From: Dichetophora obliterata
Taxonomy: Eukaryota > Arthropoda > Insecta > Diptera > Sciomyzidae
DNA: 64,000 bases
Assembly: GCA_963920525.1 (NCBI GenBank)
Contig: OY986437.1
Coordinates: forward strand, 117,185,215-117,249,214
Direction: 5' to 3'
The notes below the pieces were generated by a model that saw only the letters and a program-made list of their open reading frames with translations, had not been told where the DNA came from and made no database searches. A program made the position numbers and the translations under genes. Below are positions 1 through 12,413 of the stretch, piece after piece. The first letter of the stretch is position 1. Every line of letters begins with the position of its first letter.

Positions 1-852
1 TTCTTAAAAAAAACCTACATATTTTCCAACCTAAATAAAATTCAGAAAAATTACGAAAACAGATTTACAGCCCTATTCTGGCAAAGAAACAATTGTTACC
101 CAGTATTTTTAATATTTCTATATGTTTGTTGTAATTTTTTGATTTCAAAACAAAATTTGAAGCTCAAGAAACAAAATTTTACCAACTCTTAAAAAATACA
201 ACAGTCAAGAAGAAGTCCATGAATTTTATTAAACAAATTATTTGACAGGCTTCCAGTTTTTTTTTAAAAATAATAATAATTAATAATAAGCCAGATGAAG
301 TCCAAAATTAGAAGGCTTGTGTATTTTAATAATATTATATTTGAAAATTTTAATAACTCAACAAATAAATAAAACTTAAACCAATTTTTTAACTAAATGC
401 GTTTAGTTTGGCTTGAATTTTAAAAATTAAATTTAACGAATCATGTTAAAATTCACATAAAAAATAATCTCTATTATTTTTTAATTAAATTAATTTAATT
501 TTAAAATTTTTTATTTAAATTAAATTTAAAAAATGCTGATAATCAAATATTGACGACAATAATTATGATTAACGACGATAATTATATTGATGGAAAGGAT
601 GAGGTAAAAATTAAAATAATGGTCATAAAAGAGCAGTTCAAGACTAATTTCAATTATTTGGTAATTACGTAAAATTTTTTAAATTACATATAACTTAAAA
701 ATAGTTACCTCGTTTTTAAGGAGAAAGCAAGAACAGTGAAAATAAATAAAGAGTCAACAGACAAAATTCCTGGTAGAGTTTTAGGCTTTTATCTAGTAAA
801 AAACTTCTGCTTTAACGTCCTTTGATTTCAAGGAATTTATTCGAACAAATGC
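1..852. other. AT-rich non-coding stretch
   Basis: Very AT-rich with many A and T runs and no open reading frame of note. No repeat boundary or RNA gene was recognised here. Confidence 0.6.
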
Positions 853-1040
853 TAATTCATATAAAACTTAAACAGTAAGTTTGGTCACAGCTTAATTACT
901 CAAGACCACTGAAGATAAGAAGGGTAGCGCCTTTCGAAACAGTCTGTCTAATCTTTTGTGTGATTTATTCTAAAGTTTAGAGTCAATCACATATCATCTA
1001 AGCAGAGTTGTTATTGCCGTCTTCTAAAACTTACTGGACC
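853..1040 (+). repeat. interspersed ~180-bp repeat, copy 1 of 3
   Basis: Shares an ordered series of blocks with 52811-52985 and 57293-57480: an ATATAAAACTTA-like start, GGTCAC, CTCAAGAC-ACTGAAGA, a block reading TAGC-CTTC-GA-ACAG, then GTGTGATTGACTTTA-like and GTTGTTATTGCC-like blocks. This is the most diverged copy. No coding potential, tRNA box or terminal inverted repeat is visible, so the class is unknown. Confidence 0.55.
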
Positions 1041-2520
1041 TAAACAGCTCGTAATTAAAAGTCATGTAAAATCAAAGAGTTGATCAAAATTAATTAATAA
1101 TTAAATTTGAAAATAAAATTTTGTTTTGTAGTTGTTTATTTGTAAGTTTATAAAAATTTATGTGATGCAATTCTAAGAAACAAATCAAGAAATCAGAAAC
1201 TCTTTTATTTAGTGGTTACTCTGTTATTTATACGTTAAGCTTTTTAGATAGATACAAATTAATAAGAGCTTAAAGTCATGATATAACACAAATAAAATTG
1301 TAATTACATCTTAATTACGACCTCAAAAACAATTATAGATCCGAGCCATCTTTTCAGAGTATTTATGTTAAGGTAGAATTAAGGTAGAACCCTAGTGTGA
1401 CGACCGAAATTTTGACGTTTTTTTCCAAAAAAAAATTTTTTTTAAATAAGAAAATACAATGCGATCGTTTTGAAACCTTAACATATTTTAATTGGTGTCT
1501 TAAAGTGTACAAAAAATTTTGTTTGACTTAATTTTACAATAATTTGCTTATAATTATATATATCAAAGTAGACTCCTTGAAAAAAGGTGAGTTGTTTTGG
1601 GGAAGCACCTAGCCTTTCGTAGTAATCTGAAATAAAAAATTCAAAGAGAATATCGTTCTGCTGGCTTAATTGTAGTGCACTAACCTATAATATGGATATA
1701 AAAAAAAATAAAAAATTATTGACTTGTAAAAAAAATTTTTTAAAATTAAACTTTTTATTTGTTTAAAAAAGTTAATTTATTATTAAAAAATTTATTGTTT
1801 TAAAAAATCCGGACTTAGCTATGTATGTCTTAAATAACGGGTGAAATTTTTGGGCTTCCCCGAAGTTTCGAAAACGTAGTTTCGAGAAAAACGTGTCTAA
1901 AGTTTTTACATCACTTTCATACACACTACGGCGTGCTATCTTCTTTTGGCTGCAACTTTAAAAATATTTTAAATTTCGGTCTGAAGCTTTTAATGCGGAT
2001 GCACTGACCACCTTCAGTACGTTTTTTATGACAGCTTTCATGCTCTCATTGTGAGAATGTGCCGCAGGTCTATTCAGTGACATATAAAACTTTCAGCAAG
2101 TTTTCTGTTTTTAGCAATGCTTCTTTATTTTGAAGCTTAAAAAATAAAATATGCCAACTTCAACTCAAGAAACTCTATACTGGCAGCACCGCGCAAAAAA
2201 ATTCAGCAAGAAAATTGAAGTTAAGTCATTGGCGTCGGAAGCGGGGGGCAAGGTGGGCAGTTTCCCCCCCCCCCACTTTTTTAGCTAGATAAACAATTTA
2301 AAAGGAAAAGTTATTCAAAATATCAGTTTTTTTACAACGATAATATTTTTGTATTATATATTTTCCTCTTCTTTCTCTCTTCTTCATGTTTCATGTCAAG
2401 AAATTTTGGTGAACTTTTTTTGCACCACCATTTGTACTGCCCCCCCATTTGTACTGCCCCTCCAGATGAAATTCGCTTCCGACGCGATTGAGTTAAGTTA
2501 ATCGATTCCAAGGTTCATTT
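1041..2520. other. non-coding stretch
   Basis: AT-rich, without credible genes. It holds a poly-C run near 2264-2275 and a C-rich patch near 2437-2462. The phrase GCGTCGGAAGCG at about 2230 reappears inverted near 2475, which suggests the ends of a small unclassified inverted-repeat element; I could not define its limits. Confidence 0.4.
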
Positions 2521-2674
2521 ATAAGGTTGTGGCACTTAAGAGAAATGCACTCTTTTTGCGCCTTTGCTCTAGCTGTCACTGTGCTTTTCTGTGTTCTAAG
2601 CATTCATTTTCTTCATTTCTTTTCATCCATTCTGACAGTTCGACCGAGCTCGCTCTCAAGTGCCACAACCTTAT
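2521..2674. mobile_element. small inverted-repeat element (MITE-like) A
   Basis: Bounded by a perfect 17-bp inverted repeat, ATAAGGTTGTGGCACTT at 2521-2537 and its reverse complement at 2658-2674. The 154-bp unit has no coding capacity beyond a chance frame. It overlaps the next inverted-repeat unit by two bases, so the two may be one composite element. Confidence 0.6.
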
Positions 2675-3089
2675 GGTCCAGTTAGCCTCGCATGGCATAG
2701 CAGTGCATGGCTTAACAAGCGTCACATCGAAATCTGTTTAATAGGATTTGTGTGTATCTGATTACGCACAACATGACAACGCATGGCAATGCTCAGATAA
2801 AAACAGAAATGCATCTCTGACTACATAGATGAACATGGAAGATCTATTTCATTTTAATATCTGTGTATTCTTCTATGTATTTGACGTTTTGGCAAAACAG
2901 ATGTGAAGTTGTAAAATTGTTTGATCAAGTGCGGTTAATTTATTAAAATAAAATCGTTGTATTCTTTTTTTTATTGTTTTATTTTGACCATGTGACTATG
3001 CTTTGCATAATCACCATTTATTTAGCTGTGTGCTAGCTGCTTATCTGCGTTGCATGCGCTGCTGTGCCATGCGAGGCTAACTGGACCAT
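2673..3089. mobile_element. inverted-repeat element (MITE-like) B
   Basis: A perfect 25-bp terminal inverted repeat starting ATGGTCCAGTTAGCC lies at 2673-2697 and 3065-3089, enclosing 417 bp in total. The interior encodes nothing recognisable. The structure fits a non-autonomous DNA transposon; no clear target duplication beyond AT bases can be read. Confidence 0.7.
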
Positions 3090-4565
3090 TATAAATAAGA
3101 CTTAATCAAGTCAAAGAGAGTACAGTAAGTTTTTGTTGCTCTCTCATTGAGTGTGGAGCGAGGTAGAGCACAAAAATTTTCAAGACTTCATATAAAAAAG
3201 CTCTTGCAAAACTTGCTGAAGATAGTCAGTGAATCCCGCTTTATAGTATAGTCTTAAGATATTATTGCTGCGAAAAATGTAAAAAAAAATTGATTTTGGG
3301 AATCAGAATCCAGTTACACTGGACCATGATTTAATTATTATAGGTTGCCCATTCGTTTGACAACACCCGTAAATATGTAAACCATGGTAGAACTAGTAAA
3401 GGTATATGCATTTCAGACTGCTCTCTTTTTCTCATAGCCAGAATTGTCAAACTCAAGCATTTTGCTATTCTTGCCTATTTTCGCTTTCTTATAGCATTCT
3501 CATCGTTTTCAGATTTTGTATGAGCTGTCAACTTCGTTTTGACAGTTGCGGCAGTCTCCCTCTCCGAAATGCATATACCTTCTCTAATTCTGCCATGATG
3601 TAAACAAAAATATATTCTCTCTCAAATAAAATTGACAACCAGGGTTTTGTGGTCTTCTATGAAAAAAGGTATGTTTCAGTGTTTTGTTGTGTATTTTTTT
3701 TTAAAAAAGTAGTTATTCTATATTTTGCTGTTAGCAGGAAAAAAAAAGAAATAGTGTGCATTGCGTTTATAATAATTATTGCTTTGATAATTATTATTGA
3801 AAATTGTTTTCAAATTTTTTTGCGAGCCATTTTTTTTAAATTAAAATATAAATCGCGACTATTAAGTTGTAATTATAAATATAATAATGCCTTAAACGTG
3901 CGGTATTTGCAAAACAGTTTATTCTGGTTATAAAATTTGAAAGTATAATATGCCAGTAGGTCCAATAAGTCGTCAGCGGTGGGAATACATTTTCACAACA
4001 AAATATTGAAATGAGCTTTTTAAAAACTAACTTATATATTCTATCAAGACAAGCAAGTAGTACAGAACGTAGTAGAAAAAGCAGCAGTGAAATGTATCTT
4101 TGAGTATTTAGTACTGCGAAAAAGTATGATATACCTGCAACTGATTACTTTGATGGCATTACAAAATTACTCTTTTGCTCTCCTCTTCAATTTTACGGGT
4201 GTATATCTTCATTCTTGTGAATAAACGTCAAATGAATGGACAACCTATAGTAATTGAATCATGCACTGGACTACTACCTTAAACCAGTTTATGTTAATTT
4301 TGAAACATGTGATATAAATGTTATTCATCATGATGTAGTAATTATGTCTAACCAAGAATATAAACCATTGTGATCATTTGTTATATTTAAAAAAATCGTA
4401 TTGATTGGTTTAATATAAAAAATAAAATATACTGTGCGAAAACAAAGGAAAGTAGACGAAAGAAGACTTAATTTTTCACATTTTTCCATATTTGCTTGTC
4501 TCTTTACGTCCCACCCCACCCCTTTTTATAGCGCTCGCAAGATGACTACTGAAAAATGAGTAGGC
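3090..4565. other. non-coding stretch
   Basis: No host gene recognised. Short frames here are chance products of AT-rich sequence. The phrase AGGTTGCCCATTCGTTTGA near 3342 reappears inverted near 4225-4247 (TCAAATGAATGGACAACCTA), so an eroded inverted-repeat element of about 0.9 kb may span 3340-4250; the ends are too short to be sure. Confidence 0.4.
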
Positions 4566-4875
4566 AAACAGGTGACAAGATTTCTCGGAAACCAGATTTC
4601 GTATCGATACGCGTAAGGCGGCATTTTTTAGTTAATTATGTCAGCCAGGTTCTGTTTTAGGGATTTTAAAAAATATTTAAAATTGAAAAAATTGCGAGTT
4701 TTTTAAAAAAGTTAAAAAAGGATAATTTTTGAGGGTTTTCCCCCCTCCCTCCGCCGGAAGTGAAGTTAGCCAAATTTACGTAGAACAGTACTTATCTGAC
4801 ATGATTTCCTAAAAAATGCCCCCTTCCGCATCTCGATCGGATATCTGGTTTCCGAGAAAACTTGTCACCCAGTTT
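4566..4875. mobile_element. palindromic MITE-like element
   Basis: Left and right arms of about 60 bp are imperfect reverse complements. Both contain GGTGACAAG, TCTCGGAAACCAGAT and GGCATTTTTTAG in the same order from the outside in. Total length is about 310 bp with a short AT-rich and C-rich centre. No coding content. Confidence 0.65.
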
Positions 4876-6075
4876 GAAAAAAGTCATTTCGAGAAAAATG
4901 CGTTTAAAGCAGTGTAGACCAAACATGAGCTAACAAACAAAAACAAGGCTTGCTATTCATGCTCCCATTTTAATTTTCTAAAGTGATGTGAGCCAAAAAG
5001 CGCTATAAAACTGTTTGCTTGATTGTCAGACCTACACTGACTGAGCTTGCTTGCAATAATCGGCAGAGTATGTGTGATTTACCGATCGTGTCTGTGTGAA
5101 AACAAAAAGAGTCGCTTTCCTCGCGAGGGTACGACGTGGTCGACACTTGTTTAAAGTTTTGCATACATACCGCTGTATCTCTGAAAATAGTTCGAATTTT
5201 AGAAAAACCTTTTAGGATGCGTTTTTTAAGGTATTCAAAATACACTTATGAAAAAATAAAAAAAAGAATTGAAAAACATTTTTTTTAACCCTCATGCCTA
5301 CCTTAATTGCAGATTTGTATATTTTGTTTTGGGAACGCTATGTGTAAACTATTTTGTTATTTCAGGGCAATATCCTACTATAGCAATATAATTTATATAT
5401 ATTAAATATAAAATATGTATGTTTATTTATAAATATATTTTCACTATGATGCAGTGAACACTGTAAACATAAATTGTCCATGAAATTATCATTTTATTAC
5501 ACCCTTTCAAGAATTTTACCTTTAGAAAATATTCTCACTATGCATGTGTCTTTGATGCCAGCTGTTTTGAGACAAGCTATTAAACAGTAAGCAAAGCTAA
5601 CAGTTAGCAAAAAAGTAACGGAATTGCAATCTTTGTTCAATCAATCTCGCACAAAAGAAATTTTTTTTTTTTTAAAAGCAACTTAATTAAAATATAATAA
5701 TTGGCAACACTGACATCACAATAGTGGGTGCATCAAAAATGACAGAGTATTTAAATTAGTACCTATCATGAATTAAACAACAAAAACAAATGCATGTCAT
5801 GAAATAAATAAATTGCAAGAACGACACTATAAAAAACTGGTAGAAACCATACCATTTAGAGCAATATGTAAAAAAACACGACAAGCAAGAAAATCCAACA
5901 TCAGCTAAGTGAAAAAAAGCTTCACTTAACTCAACTCAACTCGAAATGCATTGTTTTAATTGCTGCTGCAATTGTTGTTGTTGGTGTTGATGTTGTTTGA
6001 AAACGTTTGCAACACCGCAGCAAGTTCGATCCGTTTGCACAACAACAAATCGCGGATAGATAACGGCGGAAACAT
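4876..6075. other. non-coding stretch
   Basis: AT-rich with no gene recognised. A TGGCAACACTG string near 5703 resembles a hAT terminal repeat but no partner end was found. Confidence 0.5.
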
Positions 6076-6111
6076 CAACAACAACAACAACAACAACAAA
6101 AACAACAACAA
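6076..6111 (+). repeat. (CAA)n microsatellite
   Basis: A run of CAA triplets with one AAA interruption, set in a wider CAA/CAG-rich patch (about 5940-6310). The polyN and polyQ frames read from it on both strands are low-complexity artefacts, not supported genes. Confidence 0.85.
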
Positions 6112-6329
6112 TATCGGCAACACACAATTACAACAATGCTGATGATGCTGCACCGGCACCAACAAAGTAATGCAGAGAAAAACATAGATTTTTTTCCAAG
6201 CCAACAACAGGAAATATTATTTCACACGCAAACACTTCCGACAAAAACACGATCGCACGATCGCGCCAACCGGCTAAATAAAGGCAGCAACAACAGCAAC
6301 AATTTCGCTGGCAATTTATGTTTTTAACA

Positions 6330-7227
6330 TTTTTGTTGTAAATTAATGCATTTATAGCTTTTGCCTGCTAATAACTGCCTGCCCCTCACTTTTCTCCCTC
6401 GCACACTCATTCGTGATCACTAATTTTTGCAACTTTTCAAGCTCCCCACAAATATGGTAGATCTTGTCTACAACACATTTTCTCGCTTTACAAATAAAAA
6501 CTTATTTAAATTTATTTTATTATATTTAGAACTTTTTCTCTTTGCATAAGGCACACAGGCGCAACAATGTATGTAATAAAATAATTGATTGTGTTTCTAT
6601 CAAAGATATAGTGTAAACAAGTGTCTGTAATACATACAATACGGTAGAAATTAAATAATTACGATAAAAATTGAAATAACTTTTAATATAGAAAGTTTTT
6701 GTGAACACATAATTACATGAAACATATTTAAAACATAACAGTTAAACTGACTGGTTAGCTGGGCAAAGAAGTACTTAATATACAAGCAACAATACTTATA
6801 ACTAAAATTGAAGTACTTAATTTCAACGATTTTTAATTCAGTTAAAAACAATTACAAAGGACAACTTACAACCAAATCAACTGGTACTTATTTAAAAGAA
6901 AACTTATTACTTAATGCTTGAATTGTCATCAATGAAGTTCTCACTAAATGTAAGTAAAATTTGGCAATTTAAAATACATTTCAAAATATAACTTTTGTAA
7001 CATATAGTTTAATATTTTTTGTGCAATAACTTAATATTTAAAACACAGCTTTAAAAGTATTAAAATTTCTTAAAATATAGATGTTCTTAAAACCTAGAAT
7101 TTTGCAAATAGAGCTACAACAATTCTACGATAAATGTTTTATGTTTTATGTATTTAATAGTTATGCAGAATTTATATTATAAAAATTCGACTACCAAAAC
7201 ACTAATAAGCTGTTAAGGCTGGAAGAT
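6330..7227. other. non-coding stretch
   Basis: AT-rich and without recognisable genes, repeats or RNA features. Confidence 0.5.
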
Positions 7228-7231
7228 TTAA

Positions 7232-8126
7232 GGCCACCTTCTACCTTTGAAAAAGTTTTTTGATGTATAGTCTTGGGAACATCTTGTAAAAATTTCAAGC
7301 AAATCTCTCGAGTCGTTTTTTTTTGGGAATTTTTTTGTGTAGACAAGTCAGGCACAAAATCATGTTATGCGCACATATTTGATGATCAACTTTTTTTATA
7401 TATTAATAATGTATTCTTGTGAGAAAAATAACAGTTTTTCTTTTAAATTTTATTTTGTTACCGGTTTTCTTTTACTCACAATTAGATGTACATAAGAAAA
7501 ATTTTAAAAAAGCGTATTTATATTTATTTTTTTTCAAAACCAACCAAAATGGGGTGCATTTAGTTATTTAAAAAAAAAATTATAAAATATTTGTTATTTC
7601 TCCAGAAATACGCTTGGTATTGATTGGTTTTAATAAAAATTTATCGAAAAAATTTTCAGAGTTATCATATATTTTAAACATCAGTCATTCTCGTCGGAAC
7701 TCGATTCATGAGGGTAGCTCCAAAACGAACTGACCTCAACACTTTTAAGTCCAAAAAGAGACGTTTTTGAGAAATTTTGAAATTCGGAAGCTACAGTTCC
7801 GTTATTTTTTGATCGCCCTCTTAACTCTAGTTCCGACGGTAATGCCATTAGTTCTTAACATGTTTCCGTGTAGCTTTTTATTTTCGGATGATGCAGACAA
7901 ATTTTTTCATCACAACCAGCATACCTTACTTTTTGTGTACTTTGACATGGCATAGAACAAAAACAACAAAAGGAACAACAACAAAAAGAAATTTGTAACT
8001 AACTATGAGGCTTTATCTATTCAATTAAAATATTGAATAGTTTGTCGATTCTTTCATATTTTTTTGTGTAATTTAATTTTTATCGAGGCTTTACAATTAG
8101 GTCGCAAAGGTAGAAGTTGGGTGGCC
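7232..8126. mobile_element. TTAA-flanked inverted-repeat element
   Basis: Terminal inverted repeats begin GGCCACC and share TTCTACCTTTG a few bases inside each end (7232 onward and back from 8126). Each end is directly flanked by TTAA (7228-7231 and 8127-8130). TTAA is the duplicated target of piggyBac-superfamily elements, so a non-autonomous piggyBac-like element of 895 bp is the best reading. No piggyBac transposase was recognised inside. Confidence 0.6.
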
Positions 8127-8147
8127 TTAAGAGTATTTTGTTGTCAC

Positions 8148-8935
8148 TAGTGTCCGACCGAAACCGGAATTAAGGCCGAAACCGAAACCAAATATCCAGC
8201 CATTTTATAATATTCGGCTGAAACTAAAACTGGTAATTAATATGAAAATTTAAGTTTCTTACAAGTAACTTTTTTTATTAAAAGGAAACAAAAGTACTTT
8301 CATACACATAAGAAAAAAAAGTTAATATGAAAAAAGTATTATTTGAATGTTGAAGTTTATAATAATTAATTGAAGTTTACTATAATAATAAAAGAGATCA
8401 TTTTTACTTACTTTGTATTACAAAAGTATTGCATACTTTATACCTTCCGTACACACTCAATGTACTACAATGTACTTTTTTTTAGAACAACAATACAAAG
8501 TATTTTTTATTTTTTTTAAAGGTTTAGTATCATAAAAATAGAAATATTTCATTTTATTTTCCTTTATTGCACACACATAGAATTCGTTCTGAAGTTTAAT
8601 TATCAATTTTTGACTTCAGTACCCATAAAACTTTAATATTAATTGCAATAGTGATGATAAAATCGAAAATGATAGTATTGAACGCTTAAAATTAACCAAA
8701 ATGTTTTGCGTTAACTCGAGAAATCAAAGTATATACGAATTCATAATTCTTGTTTTGTACAATGCGTTGTAAATATGTTCGTATTTGAATTAAATGACTG
8801 ATGCAAGAAGTTTTTACTAAAAGTCTTGGCTATTCGGACTCAATATGACCTAATAGCCGAAACTGGCCGAAACTGACAAAGAAGGCCGAAACTGGCCGTG
8901 TCCGAAACCGAAACCGAATATTCGTTCGGACACTA
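8148..8935. mobile_element. CCGAAAC-repeat element with TAGTGTCCGA ends
   Basis: The ends read TAGTGTCCGACCGAA and TTCGTTCGGACACTA, an imperfect inverted repeat. Both subterminal zones are dense in CCGAAAC and GGCCGAAAC units (8160-8200 and 8860-8920), which could act as repeated transposase-binding sites. The interior is AT-rich and non-coding. A target duplication could not be read, so the superfamily is open. Part of a second copy lies at 35866-35932. Confidence 0.55.
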
Positions 8936-10126
8936 TTTGTAACTGCAAAAAAGCCGTAGTAAGGTGTATTGCTCCTCTTGTTACTGCTGATGAAACCAAG
9001 AGAATGTCAAGAAAGATATTCTAATTTTATTTCATAGGGATAAAAATCTAATCGTTGTTTTATATAGGCCATTGGGTTCTTAGAGAAATCGACTCTAAAA
9101 CCTTAAAAACATAATTTTAAGGAACAAATTTTAACAAGTCCTAAACGAAGAAGTCAATCCATTCATGATTTTTTCCCACTCGCCGATTTGAGTGATTTTT
9201 GAATAGATTTAATCTAACCCTAGATTTTTGTCTTCTTTCACATATGTCTTCTTTCACAAATCCACAGAAAAGTCAACCGTGAGCAAAAAATTAAGACTTA
9301 TTAAAAACATATTACATATTTTTGATATTATCTAAGAGAAACATATAAATTTAAGCAATATATACATAAATTCTTTTGATGAGATGATCAAATCGTCTGC
9401 CCTGTTTCACAAATGTAGTTTTTCTTTTTCGTAAATGTTTCGTAAATTTTTTTTTTGTTATAGTAAATATTAGTTTTTTATTTACTAAATTACATAATTA
9501 CTTAACAACCTAATTACTGAATTACCCAATTGAGCTACAATAGAAAAATGTGTCCAAACAAATAAAATAGGTCTGTAAAGTTCGGATAATAGAGAGTAAC
9601 TTAATTATCTGTAAAAGTGAGAATATTTATCAAAAAAAAAAAAAAAAAACGGAAACGATTTCAAGTAAGTTTCAGGAACAACAGCTGTTCACGCATTTTT
9701 GCAATAGAAAAAATTGATTTTCTTCTTATAAAATACACTTTGTTCAATATAAATAAAACAAAGACACTTGCATTTAATGATTAAAACCATTTTTATTTCA
9801 CAAAACAACAAAGAATATTGATTTAATAATTTGACGATCATCTGTTCGTAGCTGGAAATTCGTGCTCCAAGAAATGTTTCAAGTAAAGTTCAAGTATTGT
9901 AACATTTAGCTTGTTCTTCTTCTCTCTCGAGCTTGAAAAGTGTGTAAAGGAACGCTCTTCCGACTTTTTTGTACGGCTGATAAATTCTCAGATCTAGGCA
10001 TAGTATGAACTTTGTCGCAAAGTAACTTCCATTTCGTGAAACGTCCGAACGCATATTTGAAATAAAAATTTTGTTCCAAATTTTAGTTGAATAAGAATTC
10101 GTCGCCTGAGAAAACAATTGCCGTTT
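8936..10126. other. non-coding stretch with a possible decayed MITE
   Basis: Mostly AT-rich. The segment 9860-9960 resembles the interior of the MITE at 27482-27631 (TTCAAGTA, ACATTT, TCTCGAGCT and ACGCT in the same order), and may be an eroded relative. No host gene was recognised. Confidence 0.4.
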
Positions 10127-10323
10127 GTAAAAATTTTCACTTTTGAGATTATTGAGAAATAGGGGCTGTAAACTCTAAAAAAATAGCGGTCAGATCATAA
10201 AAATTTTGTAATCTATTGTGAAATGTGTCTGCAAATAGGCCTGAAGTTCTGAAGAATATTGCTCCGTTAGATTTTGAATTATAGCCTCTTTTTCTCAATA
10301 ATCTCCAAAGTAAAAATTTTCAC
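10127..10323. mobile_element. ~200-bp MITE-like inverted repeat
   Basis: Both ends carry GAGATTATTGAGAAA followed inward by a GGCTRTAA motif, in inverted orientation, with arms of about 45 bp. The centre is non-coding. The structure fits a small non-autonomous DNA element. Confidence 0.6.
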
Positions 10324-10470
10324 ATACGACATTTATTTTCTCAATAATAGAAAGATATAATAAAAGATAGCTTTTCGATAATTTACACCTTTCTCATATA
10401 TATTCCTGGATCGTATGAAAAATTTTTAAAAGAAGCATCCGAATGAAACGTCCGACACGCTGGATTTGCC

Positions 10471-10583
10471 CATATTCGAAAATAATTCAAATCGGCGCAT
10501 CACTTTTCTTTGTTAGAGCTTATCTAATCATGTTAAACTAACAAGAAAGGGTGTCTCGGTGATTTGAATTATTTTCGAATATG
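10471..10583. repeat. perfect 23-bp inverted repeat
   Basis: The sequence at 10471-10493, starting CATATTCGAAAATAATTC, is the exact reverse complement of 10561-10583. It encloses a 67-bp spacer and could be another small inverted-repeat element. Confidence 0.65.
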
Positions 10584-10589
10584 TGATAG

Positions 10590-11307
10590 AGGACACAAAT
10601 GTGAGGTTGAATGCAATAGATTCACCTCAGATTTTTCTTCTCTATTACCAATACAAAAACATTTGAATCGGCAAATAATACCTGGGGATCTTTTCTTTCC
10701 AAGACTTTGATTTTATAAAACCTTAAAGAAACTTACTCTTGAAACAAAATAACTTTTTAATTTATATTAAGTAAAGGTATTTTAGATAAAAATCTAAAGT
10801 TTGACTGAGTGCGCTGTTTAATTATGAACTGTTTTGAAATAGGAAAATATAAGGGTAAATATTCTGAAATGGTCAAGCCCAAAATTGTTTAATCGTAGTT
10901 ATTTAGAGAAGACGTTATTCTTGACGTTTTCTATATGTCTATGAATTTTTGGGTTAAACACAAATTAACTTCTTTAATATTCCTCAAAAACAGAAAACCA
11001 GGCTTAGTTTCAAAAGTGACCAAGTTCAATAACATAAAATTTCCCGTTTTAAAAGCGGTGAAAACCATTACATAAAAACTTAAAAAGTAAATTTTTATTA
11101 CTTAATAACTATTGATATTCCACTATTTGTAGAATACACAAGGTTAACAAAAAACGAGATATTCTGTCTTAACAAGCAGTTTTCTCATTTTCTATGTATT
11201 TTATTGCTCTCAAACCAAATTCGTAAAAAATAATTTTGCAGCATCATTTTTTCCCTACAATTCCATATTAACCTCTTATATTCTGTTTTAATTTTTTTTA
11301 TATTAGC
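10590..11307. other. 3' flank of the lipase gene, non-coding
   Basis: AT-rich intergenic sequence downstream of the minus-strand lipase. No further gene or repeat was recognised. Confidence 0.5.
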
Positions 11308-11313
11308 TTTATT
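11308..11313 (-). other. polyadenylation signal overlapping the lipase stop codon
   Basis: AATAAA on the minus strand (11313 to 11308) contains the TAA stop codon (11311 to 11309) of the lipase. If it is used, the 3' UTR would be only a few tens of bases. AT-rich sequence follows, and other AATAAA-like strings occur further downstream. Confidence 0.5.
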
Positions 11314-12413
11314 CATATTTGCTTTCACCTAAATGTCCATACGGTTCTTCGGCGTTTGTAGTTAAATAAAATATACCAGCAACGCGTCTGATCAACAGTG
11401 GATCTCCCATTTGAACATTTGACTGCAAGCTCATGCAACCGCTCTTCTCCGATATATTGGTAAAATTATCACATTTATAAATAGGTGCAAATGAAAAGTT
11501 ACGCACAGCTTCAGCGTATAGACTAACGGAACGGCCATGTGAACAGGAGCCGTCATAATCCTTGCCACAACCAGGTTGCAAACGTCCCCAATTAGGATAG
11601 AACGAAACCGTACCAATGGGTTTATAAAAGCCCTTGATCTTACCATTTGTTTGTAGAGTTTCAACAAAGCGTGCATCAGTGCTAGATAAACGTGATTCTG
11701 GCTTTTCATAAGAATACATCGGATAAGCAGGATCTAGACCAACAATTCCTGCAAGCTGTCCACGCTTGACACTTTTTCCACAAAAACCAGCTACATGTGC
11801 ACCCAAACTATGACCGATTACCACTATCATATTAAAGGATAAGCCAAATTGATCATGCATAAAGTCTACAAACTGAGCAATAGCTTCGCCTACACTTGGT
11901 GCCTTGGCACGCGCCGTGAGATAGTCTAATCTTCCATATGCATAATCGACGGATATAATATTGTATTTATTCTGTGAAAGATAAGCATCGCGTAGCGGTT
12001 TATTCGGTGATGTTAAGTACGAACCACCCCAGCCATGTATAATTATTCTAGGACGAATAGGAAGAAATGTTTTAAGTGGTGGCATTATAATATAGTCAAA
12101 CTGCAATGCCAAGGGAATAAAACTTACTTTGTATGTACCGATCTATCATAATTAGAGTTTAACACAGAGGTCGCATTATTGGCTATAAGTTGTTGTGGCG
12201 CGTCAGGATTTTCCTTGCTGTATAGATAGAATTTCACTTTACTCGCGGCGCGCTGTTCATATGGATCGTCACTACTTCGCCCAAGTGGCAAAGCTGAGCT
12301 AAAAGCTAATAATTGTTACATAAGTTATAAAAATATTTAATATTTTTTAAATTATGTTATTGCTAATTACCAGTAAAAACAGCAAAGAGCAAAATATTAA
12401 GCGTTACCATCAT
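11309..12413 (-). CDS. secreted lipase / phospholipase A1-like (pancreatic-lipase family), three exons
   Basis: Predicted exons are 12413-12371, 12305-12128 and 12047-11309, with introns of 65 and 80 nt, both GT-AG. The 80-nt intron is needed because the frame meets TAA just after exon 2; splicing yields the family motif KIIIHGW, so the in-frame Met at 12112 is intronic. The product is about 319 aa. It starts with a hydrophobic signal peptide (MMVTLNILLFAVF). The nucleophile is in GHSLGAHVAG (Ser154), the acid in GLDPAYP (Asp179) and the base in CSHGRS (His244), so the triad is intact. Two cysteines 8 residues apart (234 and 242) bracket a short segment before the His, as in phospholipase A1-type members. 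There is no C-terminal PLAT domain. The family hydrolyses ester bonds of neutral lipids or phospholipids outside the cell; many fly paralogues act in the gut. Substrate cannot be told from sequence. An in-frame upstream ATG at 12428 adds five residues; AAAATG at 12413 is the better context. Confidence 0.9.

Noticed and set aside
5936..6327. Several overlapping frames on both strands rich in Asn, Gln or Val/Leu
   Set aside because: They are translations of a CAA/TTG trinucleotide run; the same sequence is open in multiple phases, a hallmark of repeats.
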